DNA of 64,000 bases from Knoxdaviesia capensis (Eukaryota; Ascomycota; Sordariomycetes; Microascales; Gondwanamycetaceae): NCBI GenBank assembly GCA_001510575.1, contig LNGK01000001.1, positions 744,001 to 808,000 of the forward strand, given 5' to 3'. This document shows positions 1 through 10,500 of this stretch, piece by piece. How positions within the stretch are numbered: position 1 is the first letter of the stretch; the number at the start of each line of letters is the position of its first letter. The notes beneath the pieces were generated by a model. That model ran no database searches, was not told where the DNA came from, and saw only the letters and a program-made list of their open reading frames with translations. Made by a program: the position numbers and the translations under genes.

Positions 1-2969
1 GGGCAGGCAGGCAGGCAAGGTCAGAAGTCGGAACTGAAGTGAGAAGAAGCATCGTGAGGCGGTGTTTGCGGACTGCGAGGATGGAGGGAGCGCGCACGGC
101 AAGAAGCTGTCAGTGCTGAACTCGTCGGAGGGCATGAAGAGTAGATCGAGCGATGTTGACACAGACACACACAGACACCGAGAAGCTCAGCTGGAGAGAC
201 TTGAGGCCAGACGATATCCAGATGATAGCCCGAAGGCTTACTACGCAACCAGATTTCTACGGTCAGCAACGAAATCCCATCGCGATCGAGATCTGGCCAT
301 TTCCGTGGGTTTGTGTTGGGGTTTGCAGGAACACAAGTACTCTGCTATCAGGGCTACACACTCGCACGCATGCAGTCGATATGCATCGGCGCCGACGACG
401 CTGTTAAGGCAGAAACAACGAGGTCACGGGATGACAAGATGCTTTGTCAGAGCAAAGTCATGCTGTCTACGGAAACGGAAGGGACGATGGACAGCGGTGA
501 TATGCCACGTGGGAGCTGATCTCGGTTTTTGTTCTCAATCAGAAGGAACGACGGACGAAAAGGAAACAGGCCAGAAAATCGAACATCGAAGAACCGACGC
601 ACAAACACAAAAAGGCAAAAAGCAGGAAACGAACAGAACAAGGCAAAAACAAGGCAAAACACCAAACCTCCCCCCTCCCCACCGCCGCCGCCGTCACCGC
701 AACGGCGGAAATTGAAGGACGTTGACCTGAGAGCTAGCAGACAGAGAGAGAAGAAGCGTAGGAGGCCACCTGTAAGGAGAGTTGGGCCAGCAGGGCTTTC
801 CAGGCGGTGCGGGGCCCCTGTAAGTTCAGACCACCACCAGAGGAAACAGGGCGGAAGAGGGAGGAAAGGATGGGCTCGGGCTGGGCAGGAACGAGGAAGC
901 AAGCCACACGGAAGGTGCACAGGCACTTTTAGCCCAACAATTTTTTGCCCTTTTTTTTTTCCTTTTTTTTTCCTTTTTTTTTTTAGCTGCACCATGTACT
1001 GTAGTGTTCTCGGCCTTATCGTGGTGCAGGAGTTTTGTCGGGATGTGGCAGATGGAGTGGGCGATCTACCTCTCAGCGACGACTAAGAAATTATTAAGCC
1101 AGTTTGATCATTGCGTTAACTAGAATCCTACCTGCAGACACGAAATGCCTCTGACTAGATCCCCAAGAGCGAAGCGTTCCTGGGCCGCGACTCCTCATGC
1201 ACAAGGGGGAGGCGAAAAGCGGTTTACAGCAGTGTGCGCCTCGATCCTAACGCCCATTCTCGCGGCCACAGCGTTTCTGGAGGCCGGTATCTGGCTAGAC
1301 TTCGGGGTCCGGCGGTCTGAGTTTTTTTTTTTTTTTTCTCTCTTCTGAACTGCTTTTCTCTTCTGAAATGTTTTTCTAGTCTAATTCCTACGAAGGACAA
1401 GTTTAGGTTTGTGCGACAGCCACGGCGTCGAGGGGCGACAACTGCAGCAAGGAAAACACGCGCGGGCGGGCAGGACGCGTTGCACAGTGTTTTGATAGTT
1501 GGAGAGACTGTGGGTTTGTCCCGCACAGGGCTGCATATGCGTACCGTGTGTGCCGATACACGCACTGTATTTACCTCGTTCGGCCGTGTCTGTCGGCCAT
1601 TTTTGTGGTGATGCCGCTTCGTGCAAGCAGTGTCGCGCTGCGAGCCCACGACGACATACCATCGTCATTCGGGAGTATCAACGGTTCGAGGGTCGCGGGT
1701 TCTGATGCTTACAGATCCAAAACAAGAGCGGGAAGAAAAGAAAAACATCACCAAAAATAAAATGGCGTGTTTGTGGGCAAAATTGCATGGGGGATGGGAT
1801 GGATGGGGGAACATCCGGGATCTGGGTCCCGTTGTAACCTACACACAGACACTTTTGGGGGGTTTGCTGACAACAGAGGAAAACAGTGTGTTGTCTGGCG
1901 CGGGAGACCAGATAAAAATAAAATAAAAATAAAAGTAAAAAGGTAAAAAGACTGAAAATGCCACAGGGACACAGAAACAAAGGATTGGTGGCACTCGGTC
2001 TTCAGGTTTCAGTTTGGGTGGTGGTGGTGGCGGTGGTCGTTGTTGGTCGTCCGTCCTGCAGCTAGCCTAAACTCCCTGCAAATGGCGTTTTCTGGCCCCA
2101 ATCTGAGGGCTTTTTTTGTGTTTGTGTATGGGATATATTCTTGGGCGAGTTACTCAACCAGTTTCTGTGTTTCCCCAGTTTCCCACCATCGCGAGGGACC
2201 TCCCGAAGACTGGCGGACTGGAGCTGGCGGGCGTCGTCAACGTATGTGAAAGTTCGTGTAAGACAGCTGACCGTCTCTGTCTTTTTTTTCTTTTTTTCTT
2301 TTTTTCTTCTGTCTGCCGTAGCCGAAGCTAGGCCGGAAGACGCATAGAACAGGAACAGAGAGAACCGGAGGAGAAAGAAAAAAAAAACCAGGAAAGGTGT
2401 GGCATGACGTGGTTGGTGGGCTGGCCTGGAACAATCTTCCGAAGAGAGCAGAGAGGAGTGCGTGTGGCTTTTCTCTCTACTAACTGCATGTAGCAGCATA
2501 TGGGCTCGAGTCTGCCCGTGAAATCTCTTCTCTCTCGGCCCTTCGATAAGGCTCGCTCGTTCGCTGGTTCGCTGCGTTCCCGCGTTTGGTTGGTGGTCCC
2601 CGGGCTCCAGCCAGGATCATAGCCGTGGGCCGGGAAGTGACAACACACCAGCAGCGGTGTATAAGGACGTCGGAGCTGCGTGTACGTACTGTACATCCTC
2701 CGACCTGCTGTACACGTGGTGCAGAGTGGTAGACATACGTCGCTATACGGCTGCTTTTCACGTCGGGTTCAAAGTCTGCAGAGTCTCCGTTCGTGTAGAG
2801 AGTGACGTGGTGAAAGACACAGTCCATCAAACCCTAAGGGCAGCATCATGGTGATATCGGCCCAACGGGGGCGAGAGACACGCACTATATCCTCGCTTCA
2901 CCACAAATCAATCAGAAAACATACATCAAAGCGACCGTGGAGACCAGACGTCCCGAGAATACAAAATCG

Positions 2970-3052
2970 ATATCCCCCAATATCCCGCATTTATCTGCGA
3001 GCCGCGCAGACCGGGGGAGGGAACGCGCGGGATATGCGCATATATTGGGGGA
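2970..3052. repeat. Imperfect inverted repeat with 8-nt insertion
   Basis: The arm at 2970-2988 reads ATATCCCCCAATATCCCGC. Its reverse complement recurs as two blocks: GCGGGATAT at 3027-3035 and ATTGGGGGA at 3044-3052. The blocks are separated by the 8-nt gcgcatat. The loop is about 38 nt. The structure could be a hairpin, a binding site or the remains of a small repeat; nothing nearby tells which. Confidence 0.5.
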
Positions 3053-3415
3053 AGCGACGGATAGCACGACTGTGTATATTGGCCTATAGTCCCGTCGGCC
3101 GCACCTATAACCGCAGCCTGGCCTCCAATTTTGGGCTGGAGGTTGAGTTCGAGCGAGTCGTCGACTCCAGTAGCTTCTTCGTCTCTTTGCTTTTTTCTTT
3201 TTTTTTTATGTCCAGCTGCACGGAAAGATACTCCCAGACAAACTCCAAAGTATCACTTGTGTGTGGGTGTGTGTGTGTGGCCTTCCCGAACGGCCCTGAC
3301 GGCGCCGGGTGGCGGACAACACCCACCCTCGTTGGTTGTGTGCAACGCTGGACGAGCGAGGCACATTCACACATTCACACACACACAGCCCATGCCACGC
3401 CTCTACAGAACTTGT

Positions 3416-3417
<2 letters not shown>

Positions 3418-3449
<32 letters not shown>
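3418..3449. repeat. (GT)n microsatellite
   Basis: An uninterrupted GT dinucleotide run of about 32 nt. Short GT/CA-rich stretches also flank it at 3262-3279 and 3367-3388. Confidence 0.9.
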
Positions 3450-3450
<1 letters not shown>

Positions 3451-3520
3451 GTGGTATCTCAGGGACAGCCCGTTACACATGGCAAACGTGCACACGCACA
3501 CATGCTACACACGTTGACGA

Positions 3521-3555
<35 letters not shown>
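3521..3555. repeat. Compound (AC)n(AT)n microsatellite
   Basis: About 14 nt of AC repeats run directly into about 20 nt of AT repeats. It is a simple-sequence repeat in non-coding DNA. Confidence 0.9.
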
Positions 3556-3869
3556 CTCTCTCGTGTTTTGTATTTACTCTAGCTATCGACCACGGGAAGG
3601 ACCGGTGGTGCTGCAATGTCCCACGGGGAACAAGCAAGTCCCCTTTTCTTCTTGGGTTTCTGGCCTCTGGACACATCTTCGTCCTGGTGGCACAAAAATA
3701 CTGTACACATTCCGTTCTCCCTTCCAGTATCCTTTTTTTTTTTTTTGAGGGGCGAGACATTCACACACACTCTCTCTCTCTCTGCCTCGTGTATTCTTGC
3801 GTTCCCCCTCCCTGGATACCCGATCTGAGACCGCACGCTGCTGTTTTCGATGGATCCCTCCAAGATTCC

Positions 3870-4792
3870 GAGCAATCTACGGGATCCGCTCACGCTGATG
3901 CGTGGAGCAGCTCCAAGGGGGAAAATCAAATGCCACGGCAAAAACCGTATCCAGATAGCCACGCTGCATGCCGACGGCAAAGTTGAGGGAGACGGCAATG
4001 CCGAGGGCACCCCACGCGGAACGCTGCCTCGGACGCTCGAACGGCATCATCGCGGGCGGGGGCGGAGAGCTCCCAGACAACGAACGCCGGGATGCAGACG
4101 GAGCCGACGACAGCGGGAGCAGTGATTCTCGCGCTGCGCTCTTCCCCTTCACAGTGGCGCCGCCGGCCAAATTCGGCGGAGTGAGACTCATGGCCAGGGC
4201 TGCGACCGGGAGGAGGAGGCCCGGGGCGTCGACCTGCCAGAAGAGCTTGCCGGCACCGGCTTTGATGGCAAGATGGAGTCGTCTGGCTCCACGTGCGTAT
4301 GCGTGGCGTTCGGCAGCAGACATCACCAGCCCAGATGGGGTGATGCACGCGACAGACACAACGGTCCACATCTCGACTCCCCACTGCCGGGACGAGCGGG
4401 TTAGGAAGGAAGCAGCAATGGTTCTCGAAACCCAGATGGTGACGAGGAAGTGTAGATTTTGGGACCCGGTGTAGAAGAACAGTCTGCTTCGTGTAAGAGC
4501 TGGTGTCGGCCACGATGGCCTCATCCATGGCTTGCAGTCGATGTGAGACCCATCTGGCTGAGGACGAACGCCGGAAAACCGTACGTGGTGGGATTGGTGG
4601 AAGCGGTCTGCACGACGTGGCCGACGACATGGAGCACGGCACTGACGTAGAGCAGCTCGGTGCGGCCGATCACGTCGGCCAACTTGGCAGCTGTTGGCTG
4701 CGGTGCGACCGAGAGCACGTTTTCAACATTAATGGCGGTGGCCAGCAGCCAGTGCGTCTTGTAGGAGGCCGTCCACAGAAAGAGTGAGAGGA
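3870..4792 (-). pseudogene. Siderophore-iron transporter (MFS, SIT family) relic
   Basis: Three minus-strand frames carry successive pieces of one SIT-type major facilitator protein. The first piece (4792 down to about 4540) reads like the first transmembrane part with the A-x-L-A-D-V-I-G-R-T-E-L loop between TM2 and TM3 that marks siderophore transporters. A second frame (about 4540-4480) supplies the I-V-A-D-T-S-S segment. A third frame (about 4480-4130) gives transmembrane stretches with Q-W-G-V-E-M-W and then K-L-F-W-Q-V-D-A-P-G-L-L-L, typical of the family's central region. No intron-sized gaps separate the pieces, so the shifts look like real frameshifts. The N-terminal start and the C-terminal half are not recognisable. 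SIT proteins import ferric siderophores across the plasma membrane; this copy should not. Sequencing error or unusual introns are alternatives. Confidence 0.6.
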
Positions 4793-4799
4793 TGAATTA

Positions 4800-6197
4800 T
4801 TGATTTCCACCTCTCGAATCAACTCCTCTTGTGCCCTTCTATCGTCCGGCACCCATGGATCTGATCTCATCATTCACTTGACTACTGCTTGGTTCACACA
4901 GACCGACATCCCTCACTCCATGGATCTCCATCAAAGCTCCAGCCAAGATAGACTCTCACGGCCCGCAGACCGCTCCCGAAACGCAAGCGAAGTGATGCTC
5001 GCCCATCTCTCTCCAGGGATATCGTTGGACATTTGCGGTGCTGGAAACGAAGTCTCAATATGCATGTTTATGTATACATATATCACAGCAAACCGTCTCT
5101 TAACTCCAGCTGGCACCGACTAGAATGGGTCAAGAAGCTCCTTGCTTAGATCCAAGCCTGACTCCAGCAGAACAGTGAATGGCTTAGGCTAGACAAGTCC
5201 AAGCCGTTGCGCATCATTGACTATGCATTCGGCAACGGGAACAGCATCGTCGGTTCGTTGTCCGAGTCTGCTGATATTTATTATATGTATGTATACGTTC
5301 GTTGGCCCAACCCGGCCGGTCCAACCTTTACGGACAGACGTCCATCTTACGTGTCGCAGGCAACCGTTCCTGGATCGTGAGGGACCAGCGGGCGAGGTTG
5401 GCCAATTAGGTGTGCATTGGGATTGAAGATTTTCAACCCGATACATCAACCAACGGTGTCTCAGCCAGCTGAAACACGCACGCTTTGTTGAGCGAAGGAC
5501 TCGTCCCTTGCGTCCTGGCTCCGCAGGAGGGGGCCGGAGAAGAAATACAGAAACAGGAAACCAAAAAAGGATTCACCCAAGGAATCATCGCCCAGACCCG
5601 AGCGCGAGCCGTGTCCAAAAGAAAAGAAAATTCATAGCCACGGCTAGATTCGTGCTCAAAGAACCGCGTCTCTTTGTGCTCCTCCTCGCTGAACACAGAA
5701 CCGACGCCCGACGCGGCAGCAGACGGGAAGTCAGTCCGGGTATCCATAAATATATCTGCAGTCAGGTGCTTGTTTGTCTTTCCCAGCGTGTGTTGGTGCC
5801 ACAGGTGTTCCCGGTATCCCAAATGATGTCTCGGGTGGGCTTAAATGAGCGTTTGGCAAGTGCCCAGACAACCACCGGGGAAACGTTGCCATGGGAGTGG
5901 TGTTTGGATGGTCTCGAGGTTTCATTCGGCCAAGGGGAGGTGGTCCCAGTGACAACAGAAGCAGTACGGTCAACTTCTGATGAAAGGGAGAGAGTATGCA
6001 GGCAAAGATGTAGGCCGTTCTCCTGCAGGTTACATTATAGCGAGGGGTCCATTGCATCGATGAAACCTGCTGAACCGACCGGCTCGAGGCATGTGGCGTC
6101 ATCAGGAACGAGGGTCATGAGCCTGTGCAGTCCGGCCTGCACACAGTGAGTATATAACCGCACCCACACTCTCCCCCGCGCAGAGCTCACAAGGCCC
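4800..6197. other. Intergenic region, no gene seen
   Basis: No recognisable coding potential on either strand. It lies between the start side of the transporter relic and the end of the PPCDC gene. The relic's missing first transmembrane segment would be expected just above 4800, but I could not read it there. Confidence 0.6.
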
Positions 6198-6848
6198 TCA
6201 CTCCAGCTGGAGCCGCTTCTCAATCACCGACACAATCTCCGACCAGTCGCGCATGGCCCCGACGCCGACGTCCCCGCACGCCAGCGCCTTGACCTGCGGC
6301 CGCAGCACATCGAACCACGGCCACGCCTCGACCACGGCGAGGTGGCGCGCCGTCACCGGGTGCTCCCACATCAGCTGGTTCATCGCCGGCGCCGCCACGA
6401 TCGTGCGGCTGACGTCCCACGCGCGCACCACGTTCGTCAGCAGGTCGTCGCACATGCCGCCCGCGAGCCGCGCCAGCAGGTTCGCCGACACCGGCGCGAC
6501 CACCAGCAGGTGCGCCCACCGCCGCAGCTCGATGTGCAGGATGCTCGCCCCGCGCGTCCACGCCGGCGCCCACTCGTCCGCGTCGACGTGCACGCCGGCC
6601 ACGTTCGGCAGCGCGGCGAGCGTGGCGAGCGACGGCTGCTCGGCGGCCTGGCCCTGCAGGAAGTGCGTGGCCGACTGCGTGAGGATCACCCGGATCGACA
6701 GGTTGGGGTGCTTGGCCAGCGCCGAGATTATCAGCGGCAGCTTGATGGTTGCGACCGACCCGCTGGCCGCCAGGAGGAGGTGGACTTTGCCGTCGTTGAT
6801 GGCCGCGGCCACGGCAGTTGCCGGCACTTCAGCGGGCGGTGACGACAT
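6198..6848 (-). CDS. PPCDC: Phosphopantothenoylcysteine decarboxylase (PPCDC)
   Basis: A 216-residue, intron-less member of the HFCD flavoprotein family. It decarboxylates 4'-phosphopantothenoylcysteine to 4'-phosphopantetheine in coenzyme A synthesis, using FMN. The nucleotide-binding start is K-V-H-L-L-L-A-A-S-G-S-V-A (21-33). The catalytic His lies in H-I-E-L-R-R-W (His105). The substrate-clamp motif P-A-M-N-x-x-M-W gives Asn157, and the flap A-C-G-D-x-G-x-G-A-M gives Cys191. The spacing of these three residues is close to that of plant HAL3. Length matches plant and animal PPCDC and lacks the long acidic tail of yeast Sis2/Vhs3/Cab3, so a catalytic rather than phosphatase-inhibitor role is likely. 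It is transcribed divergently from telomerase, start codons about 680 bp apart. Confidence 0.93.
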   Translation of the reverse strand: MSSPPAEVPATAVAAAINDGKVHLLLAASGSVATIKLPLIISALAKHPNLSIRVILTQSATHFLQGQAAEQPSLATLAALPNVAGVHVDADEWAPAWTRGASILHIELRRWAHLLVVAPVSANLLARLAGGMCDDLLTNVVRAWDVSRTIVAAPAMNQLMWEHPVTARHLAVVEAWPWFDVLRPQVKALACGDVGVGAMRDWSEIVSVIEKRLQLE

Positions 6849-7047
6849 GTTTGCGTAGGATAACTTGCTTGCTTTGCTCTTATGAGTGACTATAAGGCGG
6901 TATCACGTAGATGATTGAGGAAGAAGAAAGAAAAGCAGAGTGGTGGTGTTGAGGGAAGAAACAAGATCAAGAGACCGGATGCTTTGAAATCACGTTATAG
7001 AAGGTCACCGAGGTGCCGATTGGCGAGGGGGTGGGGGTGTCGGGTAA

Positions 7048-7059
7048 GGGTTAGGGTTA
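7048..7059 (+). promoter_or_regulatory. Telomere-like motif (two TTAGGG-type units)
   Basis: Reads GGGTTAGGGTTA, embedded in a G-rich stretch that begins around 7029. It lies about 200 bp upstream of PPCDC and 470 bp upstream of TERT. Such motifs are bound by Myb-type TTAGGG factors (Tbf1, Teb1) in other fungi; binding here is inferred. Confidence 0.5.
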
Positions 7060-7208
7060 TGTTTCGAACACAGCGACTGCTAACTATTGTCGCAGCGCAC
7101 CCACGTCTGCATGGGAACGAAACCATGAGGCCAAACCACCGCGGGGAGTTGGTCATCCTGTGCTCGCCGAGTGAAAGCGTACGGTCAGCGCCTTTATATA
7201 TGTCCACA

Positions 7209-7241
7209 TGTTGTTGTTGTTGTTGTTGCTGTTGCTGTTGC
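7209..7241 (+). repeat. (TTG)n / (TTGCTG)n microsatellite
   Basis: A trinucleotide TGT run that changes to alternating TTG-CTG units, about 33 nt in all, inside the PPCDC-TERT promoter region. Confidence 0.9.
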
Positions 7242-7310
7242 TGTGGTACATCTTGGGAGGAAGTCTATCGCTTCTCTCTATTCCTAAATCGTAATCTCAG
7301 ACCCTGGAGC

Positions 7311-7343
7311 AACCCTAACACAACCCTAACACAACCCTAACAC
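7311..7343 (-). promoter_or_regulatory. Three telomere-like units in tandem upstream of TERT
   Basis: Three copies of an AACCCTAACAC unit follow each other on the plus strand, which is GTGTTAGGGTT on the minus strand. The array ends about 185 bp before the TERT start codon. Each unit holds the core TTAGGG, but the spacing is 11 nt rather than 6, so it resembles spaced protein-binding sites more than a piece of telomere. Confidence 0.55.
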
Positions 7344-7528
7344 GACTGTCTATATCATGCTCGACGCGTTTGCTTTCATCTTCATCACCAACTTTCTCAA
7401 CTTCCACGAAAAGTCTCCTGCAGTCCGACGATCCCCAGTCATACCCTAATTTTTTTCACCCTTCGAAACCCCACAAACTCCATCCTTTCCCCCCCAAGTC
7501 ATGTGCACATCCCCCGCATTTCTCCTTG

Positions 7529-10500
7529 ATGGCTGCACCCCCAAACCCAGTGAAGCGGCCCGCAGATGCAGCCCCGGAGGCCGACGCACCGGCGGCAAAA
7601 CGACCCAAGCCGGGTGCTGGCGGCCCCACACCGTCCGCTACCGCCGCGAAACCGGCCGTCCCGACCGCCGGCCAGCCCAGTCTGAGCCGGCACATCCTGG
7701 CGCGGTACTACGCGCGCGTATGCACCCTGCGCGAGTTCCTCCTCAGCCGGATCCCCGCGCCATCGCGGCTCCGGCGCCGCAAACTCGCGGCCTTCGGGTC
7801 TGCGCCTGCGGATCCGGCGACTGCTGCTCCCGACGACTCGGGGCTGGCGCTGGCGCGGCTGCTGGACTCCACGGTCGTGGGTGTGCCGCACGGGTCCGAT
7901 GCCGGGCCGGTCGAGCCTGCGGCGGACGGGTCGCAGTTTGAGGTGCGGAGCCGCATGATCGATCTGTGCCGGAAGGGCCAGGGCGTATTTGTGGCCCTGG
8001 TTGATAGTGCGATTCGTGCGGACGGGCTTTCGCAGCAAGAGGTACAGTCCTCCAACTTTCTCCTCCTCTCCCTCTCCCTCTCCCTCCCCCTCTCTCTCTC
8101 TCGCTATAAGGACACTCCACTGACCGGATCCAGATCGTCGACTTCGCCATATGGCTCCTCTTCGCCCGCGACACCGGCCCGCGGCCGTACCACCTGCTAT
8201 GCGACGGCTTCCGCCGCGGCGGCGCCCGCACCACCGGCCAACCGCAGCGCCTCCCCGGGCTCACCACGGTATTCGCGAACCCGTTCGTCGAGCGCATGTG
8301 CGCTGCGCCGTGGCCGCAGCTGCTCGGCCTGCTCGGCCGCTCGGGCGACGTGATCATGCTGCACCTGCTGATGGAGTGCGGGGTGTTTGCGGGCGTTGCC
8401 GCCGGGTTCGATAATCTGGTGCAGGTGTCTGGCGTGCCGATCTACAGTCTGGCGCCGCCGGCCAAGCCGCTGACGACGGGGCTGGTCGCGGCCGAGCCGG
8501 TGTTCGTGCGTGCGTGCTCGGAGATCGTGCTGGCGCGGAGCTTGGTGCTGTATTCCAAGACACGGCTGAATGCGCGTGGGCTGGTCAAGTTCGGCCTCAA
8601 GCAGTCGCGTAAGTACAACCCTCCATCCCCCCCCATTTCTTGCTCGTTGTGGACAACTGTATCTAACTCCACACAATAGACATCTTGAACCGCTGCGCGG
8701 CAATGACCGCCCCCCGACCGGAAGCGGACGCCGCACCGAGCAGCTCACCACCCCCCGAAGTCTCCCGTCTCCTCGCCCACATCTTCCCCCGCCACTTCGG
8801 CCTCACCAACATCTTCACTTCCCCCGGCCCGCCCTCTGCCCTCGCCAAGGCCATCTCCAGCGTCGCCGCCCGCGACGCCGAGATCGACCACGAGCTGCTC
8901 CGCAAGCGCCGCGCCGCCGCCGGCGCATCTGACCCGGCCCGCCCGCTGCACATCAAGCTGCCGAAGCGGCTGCGCGGGGACGCCGTCGCCCTGGCCCGCA
9001 GCATGCTGGTGCGTCATCGGCGGTGTGCGTACACCGAGCTGCTGCGCCACTACTGCCCGACCGAGTTGGACTCCGCCCCGGCGTCTGCTGATGCGTCGCA
9101 GCATCCGGGCGCTGCGGCAACGGCGGCGGGCGGGGCACCGCCGGCTAAGGTGAAATACCGCCGGCCGAACTCGCAGGCGGCCAGCCAGTACCCCCACAGC
9201 GCGCGGTGGACGCAGTCGACCGGAAGCGGGACGCAGGGGTCCCGGCGCTCGCGGGCCAGCCGTCCGCGTTTCCGGCTGCCGGCACGCGCCGCCCCGCCCA
9301 CGCTCGACCTCGCCGGCCGCAAGATCACGGATGTGGCAACCCCCGCCGCACACGTCTCGGCATTCTGCCGCGCGGTGGTCGGCACGATCGTGCCCGACGG
9401 GTTCTGGGGATCAGGCCCGGGGGGCGCGCACAACCGCGCCGTGGTCATGCGCAACATCGACCGCTTCGTGCACCGCGGCCGCGCGGAGCCCACCACGCTG
9501 CACGAGGCCGTGCAGGAGCTGCAGCTCGCGCCGGTCGACTGGCTGGCGCCGCCGGCGCTGCGCGGGCGGGCTCTGAGCGCGAGCGACCGCGCGGCGCGGC
9601 TCTCGCTGCTGCACGAGCTCGTGTACTGGGTGTTCGCGGGCCTGCTGACGCCGCTGCTGCGCGGCACGTTCTACGCGACCGACGCCAGCGAGTCGCGCCA
9701 CCGCGTGTTCTACTTCCGGCAGGACGTGTGGCGCGCGGTCGCCGATGGCGCCATGGCGGGGTTGCGGGCGGGCGGGATGTTTGAGGAGATGAAGCCGGCG
9801 CATGCCATGCGCGTGTTCACGGGCCGGCCGTTCGCGTATAGCACGCTGCGGCTCGTGCCGAAGCGGGATCGCATGCGGCCGATCATGAATCTGCGGAAGC
9901 GCGTGCTGGTCGGCGATGGCAAGGAGCCCGTGGCCGCCGTGAATACGGTGTTGCGGCCGTTGCACAGTGTCTTGACCCTGGAAGCGGTATGTGCTTCCCC
10001 TGACCTGTGTCTCGTGTGAATATATTCCATAGGCTAACTCTCCTCTCTCGCTAGGAACGGAACCCGGGCCGTCTCGGCGCCTCGATTTCCGCCCCGTCGA
10101 GCATCTACACCCACCTCCGCGCCTTCGCCCACCAGCTCTCGCACGGCCGGCGGCGGGGCCCGCACCACCCCAGCCACCGTGGCCTCCCGCCGCTGTTCTT
10201 CGCCAAAGTCGACGTGCAGGCCGCCTTCGACTCCATCCCGCAGGACGCCGTGCTGAAGCTGCTGGCCACTGTGCCGCAGAGCCGCCACTATGCGCTGTCG
10301 AAGTACTTGTACGTGGCGCCGCGCGGCACCGACGCCACTACCACCACAACTACAACTGCCAGTGGTAGTGGTGGTGCTGGTGCTGGTGCGACTACGACTC
10401 AGACGACTACTGCGGTTGCTGCCGGCCCGCCGATCCAGACCTGGCGCACAGTGGCCAGCGCGCTGGACGGCGGCCCGCCGGCGGTGTTCCCGGATGTCGT

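Larger units (their letters stand above)
1..3870. other. Non-coding region, low complexity
   Basis: No reading frame here resembles a protein I recognise. Open frames are short and rich in Lys/Arg/Ser or hydrophobic runs caused by poly-purine and poly-pyrimidine tracts (for example the T runs near 950-985 and 1321-1337). The stretch also holds GT and AT dinucleotide repeats and an imperfect inverted repeat, listed separately. It lies downstream of the siderophore-transporter relic. Confidence 0.6.
6849..7528. promoter_or_regulatory. Shared upstream region of PPCDC and TERT
   Basis: This 680-bp gap separates two divergent start codons, so it should contain both promoters. It holds telomere-like motifs in both orientations (7048-7059 and 7311-7343) and a TTG/TTGCTG simple repeat at 7209-7241. 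I see no gene in it. Confidence 0.6.

Noticed and set aside
447..995. Minus-strand frame of 182 codons
   Set aside because: The Lys-rich start and Phe/Leu-rich body come from T and A homopolymers; there is no conserved motif.
2848..3582. Plus-strand frame of 244 codons
   Set aside because: Much of it is translation of GT, AC and AT microsatellites (Val-Cys and Thr-His runs).
7041..7343. Chromosome end or subtelomere suggested by TTAGGG units
   Set aside because: Units are few and spaced, lie between two intact housekeeping genes, and more such motifs occur across the window, so they are interstitial.
7370..7528. Upstream extension of TERT to an earlier in-frame Met
   Set aside because: The added stretch is T/C-rich leader-like sequence coding mostly Ser/Pro/His, and the Met at 7529 begins the Ala/Pro/Lys-rich stretch that leads into the protein.
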